A DNA stretch of 64,000 nt. Source: an alpha proteobacterium HIMB59. Lineage in GTDB: Bacteria > Pseudomonadota > Alphaproteobacteria > HIMB59. The stretch spans positions 868,001 through 932,000 of the forward strand of contig CP003801.1 in NCBI GenBank assembly GCA_000299115.1. Reading direction: 5' to 3'. The number at the start of each line of letters is the position of its first letter. Within the stretch, counting starts at the first letter, position 1. A program made the position numbers and the translations under genes. The notes beneath the pieces were generated by a model. It had not been told where the DNA came from. It saw only the letters and a list, made by a program, of their open reading frames with translations, and searched no databases. This document shows, in pieces, positions 28,424-37,257 of this stretch.

Positions 28424-29343
28424 TTAATTTTTATTTTTCAGATGAATATTTAAATCATGATACTGGATCACATCCTGAGTCTATTCAAAGAATTAAAACT
28501 GTAAAACAACTTTTAAATGATAAATATAATAATCATAATTTTATTGAGCCATCAAAAGCATCAACTAATTTAATATCAAATGTACATGACAAAGACTATG
28601 TTGAAGAAATATTAATGAATATTCCAAAATCAGGTTTTTACCATTTTGATCCTGATACGATTGCTTCCCCTACGAGTTTGAATAGTTACCTTATGGCAGT
28701 AGGAGGCTCAGTTGACTCAGTTATACATTCATTAAATCATCAATTAAAAAATCCTGTTTATTTTTGTGCCCATCGACCGCCTGGACACCATGCCGAAAAA
28801 AATAAAGCTATGGGCTTTGGTGTATTTAATAATGTGGCTATTGCGGCTCAATTTGCGTTAGAACAAAGAAATTATGATAAAATACTTATCATAGATTTTG
28901 ATGTACATCATGGAAATGGTACGCAGCATATATTTGAGTCAAATTCAAACATCTATTATGCTTCAAGTCACCAATATCCATTTTATCCAGGAACAGGTAA
29001 TGAAAATGAAGTAGGTGTTGGCAATATTTTCAATTGCCCACTACCCTCAGGTTGTGACTCAGAGTTATTTAGAAAACTATTTCAAGAAAAAATAATAGAT
29101 AAGATAAATATAGAATTTGATATTATATTTTTCTCTGCAGGTTTTGACGCCCATAAATTAGACCCTTTAGCATCTATAAATCTTGAAAATGATGATTTTG
29201 CTTGGGTAACTGAAGCCATTTTAAAAAAATTTGCAAAAAATATCCCAGTAATTTCTGTACTCGAAGGTGGATATAATATGGATGGTTTGTATAATGGTCT
29301 AGACTTTCATTTAAAAATATTAGATCAGTACTCAAATGAATAA
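28420..29343 (+). CDS. Histone-deacetylase-family hydrolase (acetoin utilisation/acetylpolyamine amidohydrolase type)
   Basis: Zinc amidohydrolase of the arginase/deacetylase fold, 307 residues. Conserved sites: HRPPGHHAEKNKAMGFG with the tandem catalytic His pair (near 118–125), IIDFDVHHGNGTQ with two zinc ligands, FFSAGFDAHKLDP with the third, and EGGYNMDGL near the end. Bacterial substrates range from acetyl-lysine proteins to acetylpolyamines and cannot be chosen here. The order deacetylase–xseB–dxs recurs in alphaproteobacteria, so the linkage is old. It overlaps the amidotransferase by four and xseB by eight bases. Confidence 0.92.
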   Translation: MINFYFSDEYLNHDTGSHPESIQRIKTVKQLLNDKYNNHNFIEPSKASTNLISNVHDKDYVEEILMNIPKSGFYHFDPDTIASPTSLNSYLMAVGGSVDSVIHSLNHQLKNPVYFCAHRPPGHHAEKNKAMGFGVFNNVAIAAQFALEQRNYDKILIIDFDVHHGNGTQHIFESNSNIYYASSHQYPFYPGTGNENEVGVGNIFNCPLPSGCDSELFRKLFQEKIIDKINIEFDIIFFSAGFDAHKLDPLASINLENDDFAWVTEAILKKFAKNIPVISVLEGGYNMDGLYNGLDFHLKILDQYSNE

Positions 29344-29560
29344 AAAAAATGAAAAATCTTTTGAAGACGCCCTTCAAAGACTAGAGGAAATAGCTCAATT
29401 GCTTGAAAATGAGGAAACACCTCTTGAAGATAGTATTAAATTATTTGAAGAGGGAATTGAGTTAAAAGACTTCTGTGAAGAAAAATTAAAGTCAGCTAAA
29501 TTAAAAATAAATAAAATTATTAAAAAGAATAAAGATCTGGTTAACGAGGATTTCGAATAA
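29336..29560 (+). CDS. xseB: Exodeoxyribonuclease VII small subunit
   Basis: Small helical subunit of exonuclease VII, several copies of which coat XseA. 74 residues, normal size. FEDALQRLEEIAQLLENEE and SIKLFEEGIELKDFCEEKL are the family signature. The xseA gene is not in the window. It lies between the deacetylase and dxs genes, 13 bases ahead of dxs. Confidence 0.93.
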   Translation: MNKKNEKSFEDALQRLEEIAQLLENEETPLEDSIKLFEEGIELKDFCEEKLKSAKLKINKIIKKNKDLVNEDFE

Positions 29561-29573
29561 AATCTAAGTAACT

Positions 29574-31439
29574 ATGTCTTTTTTATCAAAAATTAATTTT
29601 CCTAAGGATTTAAAAAAACTTACACTTGATGAACTTAAGATACTTAATGATGAATTAAGAACCTTTACTATTGAAACAGTATCTAAGACGGGTGGTCATC
29701 TAGGGGCTAGTTTGGGTGTAGTTGAGTTAACTGTTGCGCTTCATTATGTTTTCGATACTCCAAAAGATAAAATTGTTTGGGATGTTGGTCACCAAACATA
29801 TCCCCATAAAATTATAACTGGAAGAAAGAGAAAAATTCATACCCTAAGAAAGAAAAATGGACTATCAGGATTTACAAAACGATCTGAGAGCATCTATGAT
29901 CCATTTGGCGCAGCCCATAGTTCTACATCTATTTCAGCAAATTTAGGAATTGCCGTAGCTAGAGACTTACAAAAAAAGTCTTTTGATGTGATAAGTATTA
30001 TTGGTGATGGTGCTATAAGCGCAGGGATGGCTTTCGAAGGTTTAAATAATATTGGTCATCTTAGTAAGAATTCATTAATTATTTTAAACGATAATGAAAT
30101 GTCAATTGCGAAGCCAGTTGGTGCAATGAGCAAATATTTAGTTAATCTATTGAGTTCAAAAACTTATGAAAATATTAGAGATGTTGTAAAAAATTTTACA
30201 AAAAAATTACCTGATGAGGTAGGTAATTTTGCCAAAAAAACCGAAGGATATTTAAAAGGTTATTTAACTGGAAATACTTTATTTGAAGAGTTGGGAATGA
30301 ATTATATAGGACCTATAGATGGCCATAACCTAGATCTATTAATTCAACTTTTTCAAAAATATAAAGAAAAAGAATTACATGGTCCTGTTTTTCTGCACAT
30401 CATTACAGAAAAAGGAAAGGGATATGCTCCTGCAGAAAATTCAAATGATAAATTTCATGGAGTATCCTCATTTGATATCCAAACTGGAGTGCAAAACAAA
30501 TCAAAAGATAAAACTTATACTAGCGTAATCAGTGAAACTTTATTAAAACTCGCAAAAAAAGATAAAAAGGTAACCGCTATTACTGCTGCCATGCCCTCAG
30601 GTACAGGTTTAGACAAATTTCAGGAATTATATCCAGATAGATTTTTTGATGTCGGTATTGCAGAACAACATGCAGTTACTTTTGCTGGAGGAATGGCGAC
30701 TGAAAGCATGAAACCTTTTGTTGCTATTTATTCTACATTTCTTCAAAGAGCGTATGACCAAGTTGTTCATGATATTGCTATACAGTCGTTGCCCGTTCGA
30801 TTTTTAATTGACCGTTCTGGATTTGTTGGAGCAGATGGCGCTACTCATGCTGGTTCTTTTGACCTCACTTACCTTTGTTGTTTGCCAAATTTTATTGTAA
30901 TGGCTCCATCCTCAGGAGAAGAGCTGAAAAATATGTTAAATTTTTCCTTATCAATAAATAATAAACCCTCTGCAATCAGGTATCCTAGGGATACCGTCGG
31001 AGAATATAACGAAAAAAAATCATTCGAAAAAATCACTTTAGGCAAAGGTAAGGTTATTCAAAAAGGAAAAAAAATTGCATTTTTAAATTTAGGGACAAGA
31101 TTAGAACAGGTTAAGTTAGCCTCAAAATTAATAAAAGATAAAAACAAATTTCAAACTACTATTATTGATATGCGTTTTGCCAAACCAATTGACACTCAAT
31201 TATTGAAAACCTTATTAAAAAATCACGACATATTTATTACTGTTGAGGAAAATGCTATTGGAGGCTTTTCGAGCCAGGTAAACAACTTTTTTTTGAATCA
31301 AATCAAAAAACAAATTAAGGTCTTAAATTTTTTTATGAAAGATGAATTTATAGATCAATCAGATATCAATGATCAGTACAGTCAATCAGGGATCTCTCCT
31401 GAAGAAATTTATAAAAAAGTCTCGAATTTATTAAACTAA
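29574..31439 (+). CDS. dxs: 1-deoxy-D-xylulose-5-phosphate synthase
   Basis: First enzyme of the non-mevalonate isoprenoid pathway: pyruvate plus glyceraldehyde 3-phosphate gives DXP, with thiamine diphosphate. 621 residues. GGHLGASLGVVELTVALH at the start, the cofactor motif GDGAISAGMAFEGLNN (near 144), the catalytic Glu in AEQHAVTFAGGMA (near 363), and DRSGFVGADGATHAGSFD are all conserved. It supplies isoprenoids, including the undecaprenyl carrier used by mraY upstream. Its end overlaps the convergent aroC end by nine bases. Confidence 0.97.
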   Translation: MSFLSKINFPKDLKKLTLDELKILNDELRTFTIETVSKTGGHLGASLGVVELTVALHYVFDTPKDKIVWDVGHQTYPHKIITGRKRKIHTLRKKNGLSGFTKRSESIYDPFGAAHSSTSISANLGIAVARDLQKKSFDVISIIGDGAISAGMAFEGLNNIGHLSKNSLIILNDNEMSIAKPVGAMSKYLVNLLSSKTYENIRDVVKNFTKKLPDEVGNFAKKTEGYLKGYLTGNTLFEELGMNYIGPIDGHNLDLLIQLFQKYKEKELHGPVFLHIITEKGKGYAPAENSNDKFHGVSSFDIQTGVQNKSKDKTYTSVISETLLKLAKKDKKVTAITAAMPSGTGLDKFQELYPDRFFDVGIAEQHAVTFAGGMATESMKPFVAIYSTFLQRAYDQVVHDIAIQSLPVRFLIDRSGFVGADGATHAGSFDLTYLCCLPNFIVMAPSSGEELKNMLNFSLSINNKPSAIRYPRDTVGEYNEKKSFEKITLGKGKVIQKGKKIAFLNLGTRLEQVKLASKLIKDKNKFQTTIIDMRFAKPIDTQLLKTLLKNHDIFITVEENAIGGFSSQVNNFFLNQIKKQIKVLNFFMKDEFIDQSDINDQYSQSGISPEEIYKKVSNLLN

Positions 31440-32510
31440 TTTAGATTTAAACATAAGCATTAAATCTGCAATAACAAAACTGGTCATAGCAATGCCTACA
31501 GGTACAGCTCTGATACCTACACAAGGATCATGTCTTCCAATAGTTTTTATTTTGGTATTTTTTAAGCTTTTTGTAATTGTATTTTTTTCACTTAATACTG
31601 AACTGGTAGGTTTAACAATATATCTGAAAATAATATCCTGGCCTGAAGAAATTCCACCTAAAATTCCTCCAGCATGATTGGTGTCGAAAATAATTTTTTT
31701 ATTTTTATAACTCATTTGATCGGAAGCATTGGTTCCATCTAGATTGACAAGATTAAAGCCCGTTCCAAACTCTATACCTTTCACTGCATTAATGCTCATT
31801 ATTGCCTTAGATATTTCAGAGTCTATTTTTTGATAAATAGGTTCTCCAAGACCAGCAGGGCAGTTTTTTACTCTAACTTCTATTATTGCTCCTAAAGATG
31901 AACCTTTTTTACGATGAAGTAATATTAACTCTTCCCATGCTTTGATGATTGATTTGTTGGGAGAAAAAAACGGATTTTGGTTTATAAAACTATCATTCCA
32001 TTTGGGGCTATTAATTTTTTCATTGCCAATTTGAATTACAGCACTTGTAATCTTTAATTTATTCGCAACTTTTTTTAGGTATAAATCTGCTAATGCCCCA
32101 GCAGCGACTCTCATAGCTGTCTCTCTCGCACTTGATCTGCCTCCACCACGATAGTCAAAGTTTTTATATTTCATATGGTAAGTAAAATCTGCATGTCCGG
32201 GGCGAAATTTATTTTGAATATTTGAGTAATCTTTACTTCTTTGATCCTCATTATAAATGATCATTGAAATAGGAGAACCAGTACTTTTTCCTTTAAATAC
32301 ACCAGATAATATATCTACCAAGTCTTTCTCTTTTCTTTGAGTAGTGAATTTAGACTGACCAGGTTTTCTAAGATCTAATTTAGACTGAATATAACTTAGG
32401 TCGATTGGAATATTAGCTGGAAATCCATCAACAACGCATCCAATTGCTTTACCATGGCTTTCACCCCATGTTGTAAATTTTAATAAATTTCCAAAAGTAT
32501 TATGAGACAT
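31431..32510 (-). CDS. aroC: Chorismate synthase
   Basis: Last step of the shikimate pathway; turns EPSP into chorismate using reduced flavin. 359 residues, normal length. GNLLKFTTWGESHGKAIG and the FMN/substrate blocks GRSSARETAMRVAAGA, GGILGGISSGQDI and GRHDPCVGIRAVPVG identify it clearly. It follows fabI by ten bases on the minus strand and converges on dxs. Confidence 0.97.
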   Translation of the reverse strand: MSHNTFGNLLKFTTWGESHGKAIGCVVDGFPANIPIDLSYIQSKLDLRKPGQSKFTTQRKEKDLVDILSGVFKGKSTGSPISMIIYNEDQRSKDYSNIQNKFRPGHADFTYHMKYKNFDYRGGGRSSARETAMRVAAGALADLYLKKVANKLKITSAVIQIGNEKINSPKWNDSFINQNPFFSPNKSIIKAWEELILLHRKKGSSLGAIIEVRVKNCPAGLGEPIYQKIDSEISKAIMSINAVKGIEFGTGFNLVNLDGTNASDQMSYKNKKIIFDTNHAGGILGGISSGQDIIFRYIVKPTSSVLSEKNTITKSLKNTKIKTIGRHDPCVGIRAVPVGIAMTSFVIADLMLMFKSKLV

Positions 32511-32520
32511 AAAAAATTAA

Positions 32521-33342
32521 TTATTTATTACTAAACTCGCTAAGTAAATTAGCTACCCCTTCAGCTTCATCTACTGCTACCATGCCTACAGTATGATATC
32601 CGCAGTCAACATGATGAATTTCTCCAGTAACGCCTGAAGACAAATTACTTAAAAGGTAAGCGCCCGTATTTCCTACATCATCCAATGTAACATTCCTTTT
32701 TAAAGGAGAATTGAGCTCATTCCATTTTAGAATAAACCTAAAGTCCCCAATTCCAGATGCCGCTAATGTTTTAATTGGCCCTGCAGAAATAGCATTGACA
32801 CGAATATTTTTATCACCCATATCTACTGCTAAATATTTTACAGAGGCTTCTAAAGCTGATTTGGCAACGCCCATAACATTATAGTGAGGCATAACTTGTT
32901 CTGCTCCATAGTAAGTAAGAGTTAGTATGCTTCCACCATCATTCATTAATTCATAACAGTATTTACAAGACTCAGTGAATGAATAGCAAGATATATTCAA
33001 ACTATTGAGAAAGTTTTCTTTGGATGTTTCAACATACTTTCCTCTAAGTTCATTTTTATCAGCAAACGCTACAGCATGAACAAAAAAATCTAGTTTTCCC
33101 CATCTTTCTTGTATTTTCTTGAATGTTTTTTCAACAGATCCCTCACTACTAACGTCACATTCAATTAGAAAGTCTGAATTGACAGACTTGGCTAGTGGCT
33201 CAATTCTTTTTAATAAAAGATCATTTTGATATGTAAATGCTAATTCAGCACCAAAATTAGAGCATTGCTTAGCTATACCCCAAGCAATAGACTTATCGTT
33301 CGCAACGCCCATAATAAGGCCTTTTTTATTTTTTAAATCCAT
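32521..33342 (-). CDS. fabI: Enoyl-ACP reductase [NADH]
   Basis: Final reduction in each fatty-acid elongation round. 273 residues from the ATG at 33342, which directly precedes the conserved KKGLIMGVANDKSIAWG nucleotide-binding start. A longer open frame reaches 33375 but its extra 11 residues are not family-like and collide with the pdxH start. The catalytic pair is Tyr154 and Lys161 in HYNVMGVAKSALEA. The SDR fold and the AISAGPIKTLAASG block agree. Likely operon with aroC; divergent from pdxH. Confidence 0.96.
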   Translation of the reverse strand: MDLKNKKGLIMGVANDKSIAWGIAKQCSNFGAELAFTYQNDLLLKRIEPLAKSVNSDFLIECDVSSEGSVEKTFKKIQERWGKLDFFVHAVAFADKNELRGKYVETSKENFLNSLNISCYSFTESCKYCYELMNDGGSILTLTYYGAEQVMPHYNVMGVAKSALEASVKYLAVDMGDKNIRVNAISAGPIKTLAASGIGDFRFILKWNELNSPLKRNVTLDDVGNTGAYLLSNLSSGVTGEIHHVDCGYHTVGMVAVDEAEGVANLLSEFSNK

Positions 33343-33373
33343 TTTGTAATAATATTTATATAATACACATACC

Positions 33374-33964
33374 ATGTCAGATAAAAATTTAAATCCAATT
33401 ATTCTTTTTCAAAATTGGTATGAAATAGCGTCAGAAAAAGAAATTAATGACCCAAATGCAATGTGTTTGTCTACTGTCGATAAAGATAACTGCCCCCATT
33501 CAAGAATGGTTCTATTAAAAGGTTTTGATGAAAATGGTTTTAAATTTTTTACAAATTATCAAAGCAATAAATCTATGGATATTGAGCATAATAAAAATGT
33601 AGCTTTGAATTTCCATTGGAAATCACTTCAGCGCCAAATTCGTATTGAAGGTTTAATTGAAAAATTAAATCCAGAGCAATCAGATGATTATTACAATTCT
33701 AGACATTATATGAGTAGGATAGGGGCTTGGGCCAGTGATCAGTCTAGACCTCTTAAAAATAGAGAGGAATTAGAAGAAAAAATTGAGATATTTAAAAAAA
33801 AGTATCCTGATGAAAATAAAGTGCCAAGACCATCTCATTGGGGAGGATTTATAATAAGTCCTAAAAAATTTGAGTTCTGGCAAGATATGCCACATCGCAT
33901 TCATCAAAGAGAAGTTTTTGAATTAAATAATCAGGAATGGATTAGATATAATCTTAATCCTTAG
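33374..33964 (+). CDS. pdxH: Pyridoxamine/pyridoxine 5'-phosphate oxidase
   Basis: FMN enzyme that makes pyridoxal 5'-phosphate. 196 residues. The FMN and substrate sites appear as NCPHSRMVLLKGFDENGFKF, NKSMDIEHN, ALNFHWKSLQRQIRIEG, YMSRIGAWASDQSRPL and RPSHWGGFIISP, and the end WIRYNLNP corresponds to the usual R-L-x-P tail. It stands alone on plus between two minus-strand groups, and its end overlaps the convergent nucleotidyltransferase end by 11 bases. Confidence 0.95.
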   Translation: MSDKNLNPIILFQNWYEIASEKEINDPNAMCLSTVDKDNCPHSRMVLLKGFDENGFKFFTNYQSNKSMDIEHNKNVALNFHWKSLQRQIRIEGLIEKLNPEQSDDYYNSRHYMSRIGAWASDQSRPLKNREELEEKIEIFKKKYPDENKVPRPSHWGGFIISPKKFEFWQDMPHRIHQREVFELNNQEWIRYNLNP

Positions 33965-34421
33965 TTTTACTTTTAATATATTCTTCCCAGCGTCCTAAAA
34001 GATCGGAACTAGACGACTCTTTATGATTGCCTCCTATACCAAATTTCAGTTCAATATTAAATTCTTGGGCAGTATCATACTCCAAAATTTTTGAAGTATC
34101 AGATCGATCTCCTCCATTAGCAAAAATAATTTTATTAGAGGGAAATTTTTTTCTTACAGCAATAAGCAATTTAGAAGCACTTCCTTTTGAGTCATCTTCA
34201 AATTCAATAGCTTCATTTACTGCAGCGAGACTGTTAATAACATAAAGTCTATGTTTGATATCCATGAAAAAGTTACCCTTTTTATTTATTAGCCATTGAT
34301 TTGAGTTAACTCCAACAATTAAATAATCTGAAAAATCAAGACAATCGTTCATCATCATTATATGTCCAGGATGAACCGGATCAAAACCACCCGAAACAAT
34401 ACTTATAATTTTATTTTCCAT
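33954..34421 (-). CDS. Cytidylyltransferase-like nucleotidyltransferase
   Basis: 155 residues of the HxGH nucleotidyltransferase fold. SGGFDPVHPGHIMMMN carries the HxGH ATP/CTP site, and FANGGDRSD with the later SSSDLLGRW corresponds to the second signature (usually an ISSTxIR-type motif) seen in glycerol-3-phosphate cytidylyltransferase, phosphopantetheine adenylyltransferase and the heptose adenylyltransferase domain of HldE. Which alcohol phosphate is used cannot be told. It overlaps the end of pyrE by 11 bases and so is co-transcribed with it. Confidence 0.8.
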   Translation of the reverse strand: MENKIISIVSGGFDPVHPGHIMMMNDCLDFSDYLIVGVNSNQWLINKKGNFFMDIKHRLYVINSLAAVNEAIEFEDDSKGSASKLLIAVRKKFPSNKIIFANGGDRSDTSKILEYDTAQEFNIELKFGIGGNHKESSSSDLLGRWEEYIKSKTKD

Positions 34422-35052
34422 TCTCGATAGATGAAATGTATTGCTCTAATTTAAGTTGATCTTTTTTAGAGATATAGTTAGGTGAAACTTCAAGTATATC
34501 ATGCCAACTAGCTAAATAATTGAGATTAACTTTCATTTTAATTAAGTTTTTTTTTGCAACAGGATATATGTTATAGAAAAAAACCACATAAATATCTTTC
34601 ACTAATAGGGTATTTTTTCTTAAAGAGTTAATAAAGTGAAGTTTGCTCCCTCCGTCAGTAGCCATATCTTCAATTAGAATAGATGTAGATTTTTTTTTAT
34701 ACTCTCCTTCAATTAATTTTCCTTTTCCAAATCCTTTTGGCTGTTTTCTAATATAAATCATAGGCATCTTTAATTTATGGCTGATAAAAGAAGAGTAAGG
34801 TATTCCTGCTGTCTCACCACCAGCAACTATAACTTTTTTTTTATATTTAGATTTAATGAGCTTAGTCATTTCATTAATCACAATTTCTCTTTCTTTTGGA
34901 AAAGAAATTAACTTTCTACAATCAACGTAAACAGGGCTCTTTTTACCTGAGGTTAAAGTAAACTTGTTTTTAAAATTGATATTTACGCAGCCTATTTTTA
35001 ATAGGATATCAGCTATTTTTTGTTTTGAATTTTTGATTTTGATCTTCGACAT
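34411..35052 (-). CDS. pyrE: Orotate phosphoribosyltransferase
   Basis: Makes orotidine 5'-phosphate from orotate and PRPP in pyrimidine synthesis. About 213 residues from the ATG at 35052; a TTG at 35064 would add four. [50 protein letters not shown] and the PRPP loop [13 protein letters not shown] are conserved. Its start lies inside the DUF2256 microgene by about 40 bases, in another frame. It shares a pathway with carAB at the left of the window but not an operon. Confidence 0.93.
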   Translation of the reverse strand: MSKIKIKNSKQKIADILLKIGCVNINFKNKFTLTSGKKSPVYVDCRKLISFPKEREIVINEMTKLIKSKYKKKVIVAGGETAGIPYSSFISHKLKMPMIYIRKQPKGFGKGKLIEGEYKKKSTSILIEDMATDGGSKLHFINSLRKNTLLVKDIYVVFFYNIYPVAKKNLIKMKVNLNYLASWHDILEVSPNYISKKDQLKLEQYISSIENGK

Positions 35053-35156
35053 TTTTCTGAACAATATTTAACATCATTCCATACTTTTTCCCATTTTTTT
35101 CTCCATGTAAAAGGAAGATTGCAAACGATACAAATTTTAAATTCTTTGTTTTTCAG
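35013..35156 (-). CDS. DUF2256 zinc-ribbon-like microprotein, apparent CTG start
   Basis: A 47-codon frame, stop at 35013–35015, that encodes the DUF2256 signature: [19 protein letters not shown] followed by [14 protein letters not shown]. All four Cys residues (CxxC and CxxxC) are present, so it looks selected. Family function is unknown; a metal-binding role is inferred. There is no ATG, GTG or TTG. The frame is the same as the uspA gene before it, separated by that gene's TAA, and the next codon is CTG at 35156–35154, which gives a family-like start ([12 protein letters not shown]). It could use CTG, or TAA readthrough. It overlaps pyrE. Confidence 0.72.
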   Translation of the reverse strand: MKNKEFKICIVCNLPFTWRKKWEKVWNDVKYCSEKCRRSKSKIQNKK

Positions 35157-35636
35157 TTAAATAATTTTCTCTATTTCTTTATCTTCAAGATTACCATTTA
35201 TAATTACTAGAGGGCAATGTAATGAATTTCCCTTTTCATATATCAATTTATCAATTAATGGTCCTGGTTTTCCAATATCTTTGCTAGTGGCTAAGACAAT
35301 AGTAGAATTCGAGGAATAACTATTTAAAAAATTAATAAAATCATCTATTTCACTTATTTTAAAAATTTCTGTTTTTGCTTTTATTTTAGAATGTTCAAAA
35401 ATGAAATCATGAACTTCTTTATGTTTAATTTTTTCACTACTTATTTGTTCTTTATCAAGTATTTTCTCTGTAGATGAAGTTAACATCATGCCATCACTAA
35501 TACTTTCAATAAAACTAATTGTTGTAAGGTTTGATTTAGTTGACTTAGCTCTTTTTGTTGCAAATTTTACAGCAGTCCACATTTCTTCACTATCATCGAT
35601 TACAACAAAATAGTTTCTTTGATTTATTTTTTTCAT
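35157..35636 (-). CDS. Universal stress protein (UspA) family
   Basis: 159 residues, one Usp alpha/beta domain. The start NYFVVIDDSEEMWTAVKFATKRAKS and the end SIVLAT-like segment (NSTIVLATSKDIGKPGPLIDKL) followed by LHCPLVII match the family, though the ATP-binding G-x2-G-x9-G(S/T) loop is degenerate, so nucleotide binding is doubtful. It overlaps the Alph_Pro_TM gene by four bases upstream and is followed at once by the DUF2256 frame. Confidence 0.82.
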   Translation of the reverse strand: MKKINQRNYFVVIDDSEEMWTAVKFATKRAKSTKSNLTTISFIESISDGMMLTSSTEKILDKEQISSEKIKHKEVHDFIFEHSKIKAKTEIFKISEIDDFINFLNSYSSNSTIVLATSKDIGKPGPLIDKLIYEKGNSLHCPLVIINGNLEDKEIEKII

Positions 35637-36316
35637 CTTCTTCTAAAAAGCCAATTTGATAATAAGCTAAATACAATTGAAAAGACAACTAAGATTATCG
35701 TATAAAGCATCGATTGTTCCTCTAGCATTATTTCAAATCTACTTGTAAGTCCCTTTTTTTGAATATTTAATTTTTTTTGGTTCAAGCCAATAACTTCATT
35801 ATTTTGAATTTCATATAAAGAAACTTTAATATCACCGGCTGAAATATTATCAGGTATTTTAAACTTTTTTATAAAAAGACTTCCTTCAATGCTTTGGAGT
35901 TCATCTTCAAAGTAAAGACCCTTAATCTTTAGAGCTGTTCTTATTTGATAGAGTCTCTCCGAGATATCACTAATTAGTACATGTTTGCTGGTAACCGAGG
36001 GTATTAAAAAAATTTCATTAAGTGAATATTTTGGGGTAGAGAAAATTCCAAAAAAACTAGGAATTCTATCCAATTCTTGTTTTTCATTGATCCATAAAAG
36101 ACCTTTTTTAGTTTTTGTGAACAATTTTCCTGGTTTTTCAATACCTTCAAATATAATGATCAGATCTCTTCCTTCGTCTTTATGCCCAAATAAAACAATC
36201 TCTTCGCCTAAGAAGTTTGAATTTATTTCTATATCAAACTTATCTAATGAAAATTTTGAAGACCAAGAGCTAGATGAGCAAAAAAATAATATTATTATTA
36301 GTATTATTCTATGCAT
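35633..36316 (-). CDS. Alph_Pro_TM family (TIGR02186) membrane protein
   Basis: 227 residues: signal peptide (1–19), a periplasmic beta-rich domain with INSNFLGEEIVLFGH and a GRDLIIIFEG segment, then a C-terminal membrane helix (TIILVVFSIVFSLLSNWLF) ending in Arg-rich RRR. This layout is that of the alphaproteobacterial family TIGR02186, commonly next to a TauE/SafE permease, as here. Its function is unknown; a role as a periplasmic partner of the permease is inference from that linkage. It overlaps the permease by eight bases. Confidence 0.82.
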   Translation of the reverse strand: MHRIILIIILFFCSSSSWSSKFSLDKFDIEINSNFLGEEIVLFGHKDEGRDLIIIFEGIEKPGKLFTKTKKGLLWINEKQELDRIPSFFGIFSTPKYSLNEIFLIPSVTSKHVLISDISERLYQIRTALKIKGLYFEDELQSIEGSLFIKKFKIPDNISAGDIKVSLYEIQNNEVIGLNQKKLNIQKKGLTSRFEIMLEEQSMLYTIILVVFSIVFSLLSNWLFRRR

Positions 36317-37211
36317 ATTCTATCCGATATAAATTCATTGGAGTTCTAAAAAGCTCATATAAAAGAAAAGATGCTATGATTATTAAGAGCACGCCAAATA
36401 AGACTTTCAAATTTTCTTGATCAAGCCTTTCAACAATTCTAGAAGCTATTGCAGCTCCAAATGAACTGCTAATGATAAGTATTACTGCTAATACAAAATC
36501 TACATTCTGATTTATCGTAATTTGAAGAAAAAGAGAAATTAAGGAAATAATTGTAATATTAAAAAGGGAAGTACCTATAACTGATATTGTGGTCATTCCC
36601 AAAAGATAAATCATACATGGAATTAGAATAAATCCCCCTCCGATACCTGTAAAACCTGTCAAAAGACCTATACCGAAACCTATAATCAGCGGTGCAAGAA
36701 TACTGATATATAATTTTGATTTTCTATATTTAAACTTAAAGGGCAGGCCATGTATCCAAGAGTGTTGATGTAATTTGAATTTTTTATTTTTATAAAAAAT
36801 ATTTACTTTAGCTGTTTCGTATAAAATAAAACTTGCTGTTCCTAATAAAAGCACAACATAAATAAAGCTAAGATAATTATCTATTGCTCCAATATTTTGA
36901 AGATTATTTAAAAGCAAAACCCCTGTTAATGTGCCAAAAATCCCCCCAATGATCATGGTAATGCCCATTTGATAATCAATATTTTTTTTCTGATAATGGT
37001 TTATTACACCTGTTGAAGTAGAAGCAAACACCTGAACTGTAGTCGATCCAACAGCTACAGCAGGAGGTATTCCGACAAGAATGAGTAAAGGTGAAGAAAT
37101 AAATCCTCCTCCGATGCCAAAAAGCCCTGATATAAATCCGATCCCCACACCTAGTGATAACAATACATAAATGTTGATAGATATTTCAGCGATAGGTAGA
37201 TAGAAATTCAT
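36309..37211 (-). CDS. TauE/SafE family anion permease
   Basis: 300 residues with about eight membrane spans in two related halves. Each half carries the family signature: GLFGIGGGFISSPLLILVGI near the start and GFTGIGGGFILIPCMIYLLG in the middle. Members export sulfite, sulfoacetate or other organosulfonate-derived anions; the substrate here is unknown. It is first in a minus-strand chain with Alph_Pro_TM, UspA, DUF2256, pyrE and a nucleotidyltransferase. It diverges from the RibD-like gene across 46 bases. Confidence 0.9.
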   Translation of the reverse strand: MNFYLPIAEISINIYVLLSLGVGIGFISGLFGIGGGFISSPLLILVGIPPAVAVGSTTVQVFASTSTGVINHYQKKNIDYQMGITMIIGGIFGTLTGVLLLNNLQNIGAIDNYLSFIYVVLLLGTASFILYETAKVNIFYKNKKFKLHQHSWIHGLPFKFKYRKSKLYISILAPLIIGFGIGLLTGFTGIGGGFILIPCMIYLLGMTTISVIGTSLFNITIISLISLFLQITINQNVDFVLAVILIISSSFGAAIASRIVERLDQENLKVLFGVLLIIIASFLLYELFRTPMNLYRIEYA

Positions 37212-37257
37212 TTATTAAGTGAATATTTTAATAATATAATTTATACATCAATAAATC

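Noticed and set aside
33343-33375. Longer fabI start adding 11 residues (from 33375)
   Set aside because: The added residues are unlike the family, collide with the pdxH ATG, and the ATG at 33342 stands directly before the conserved NAD-binding start.
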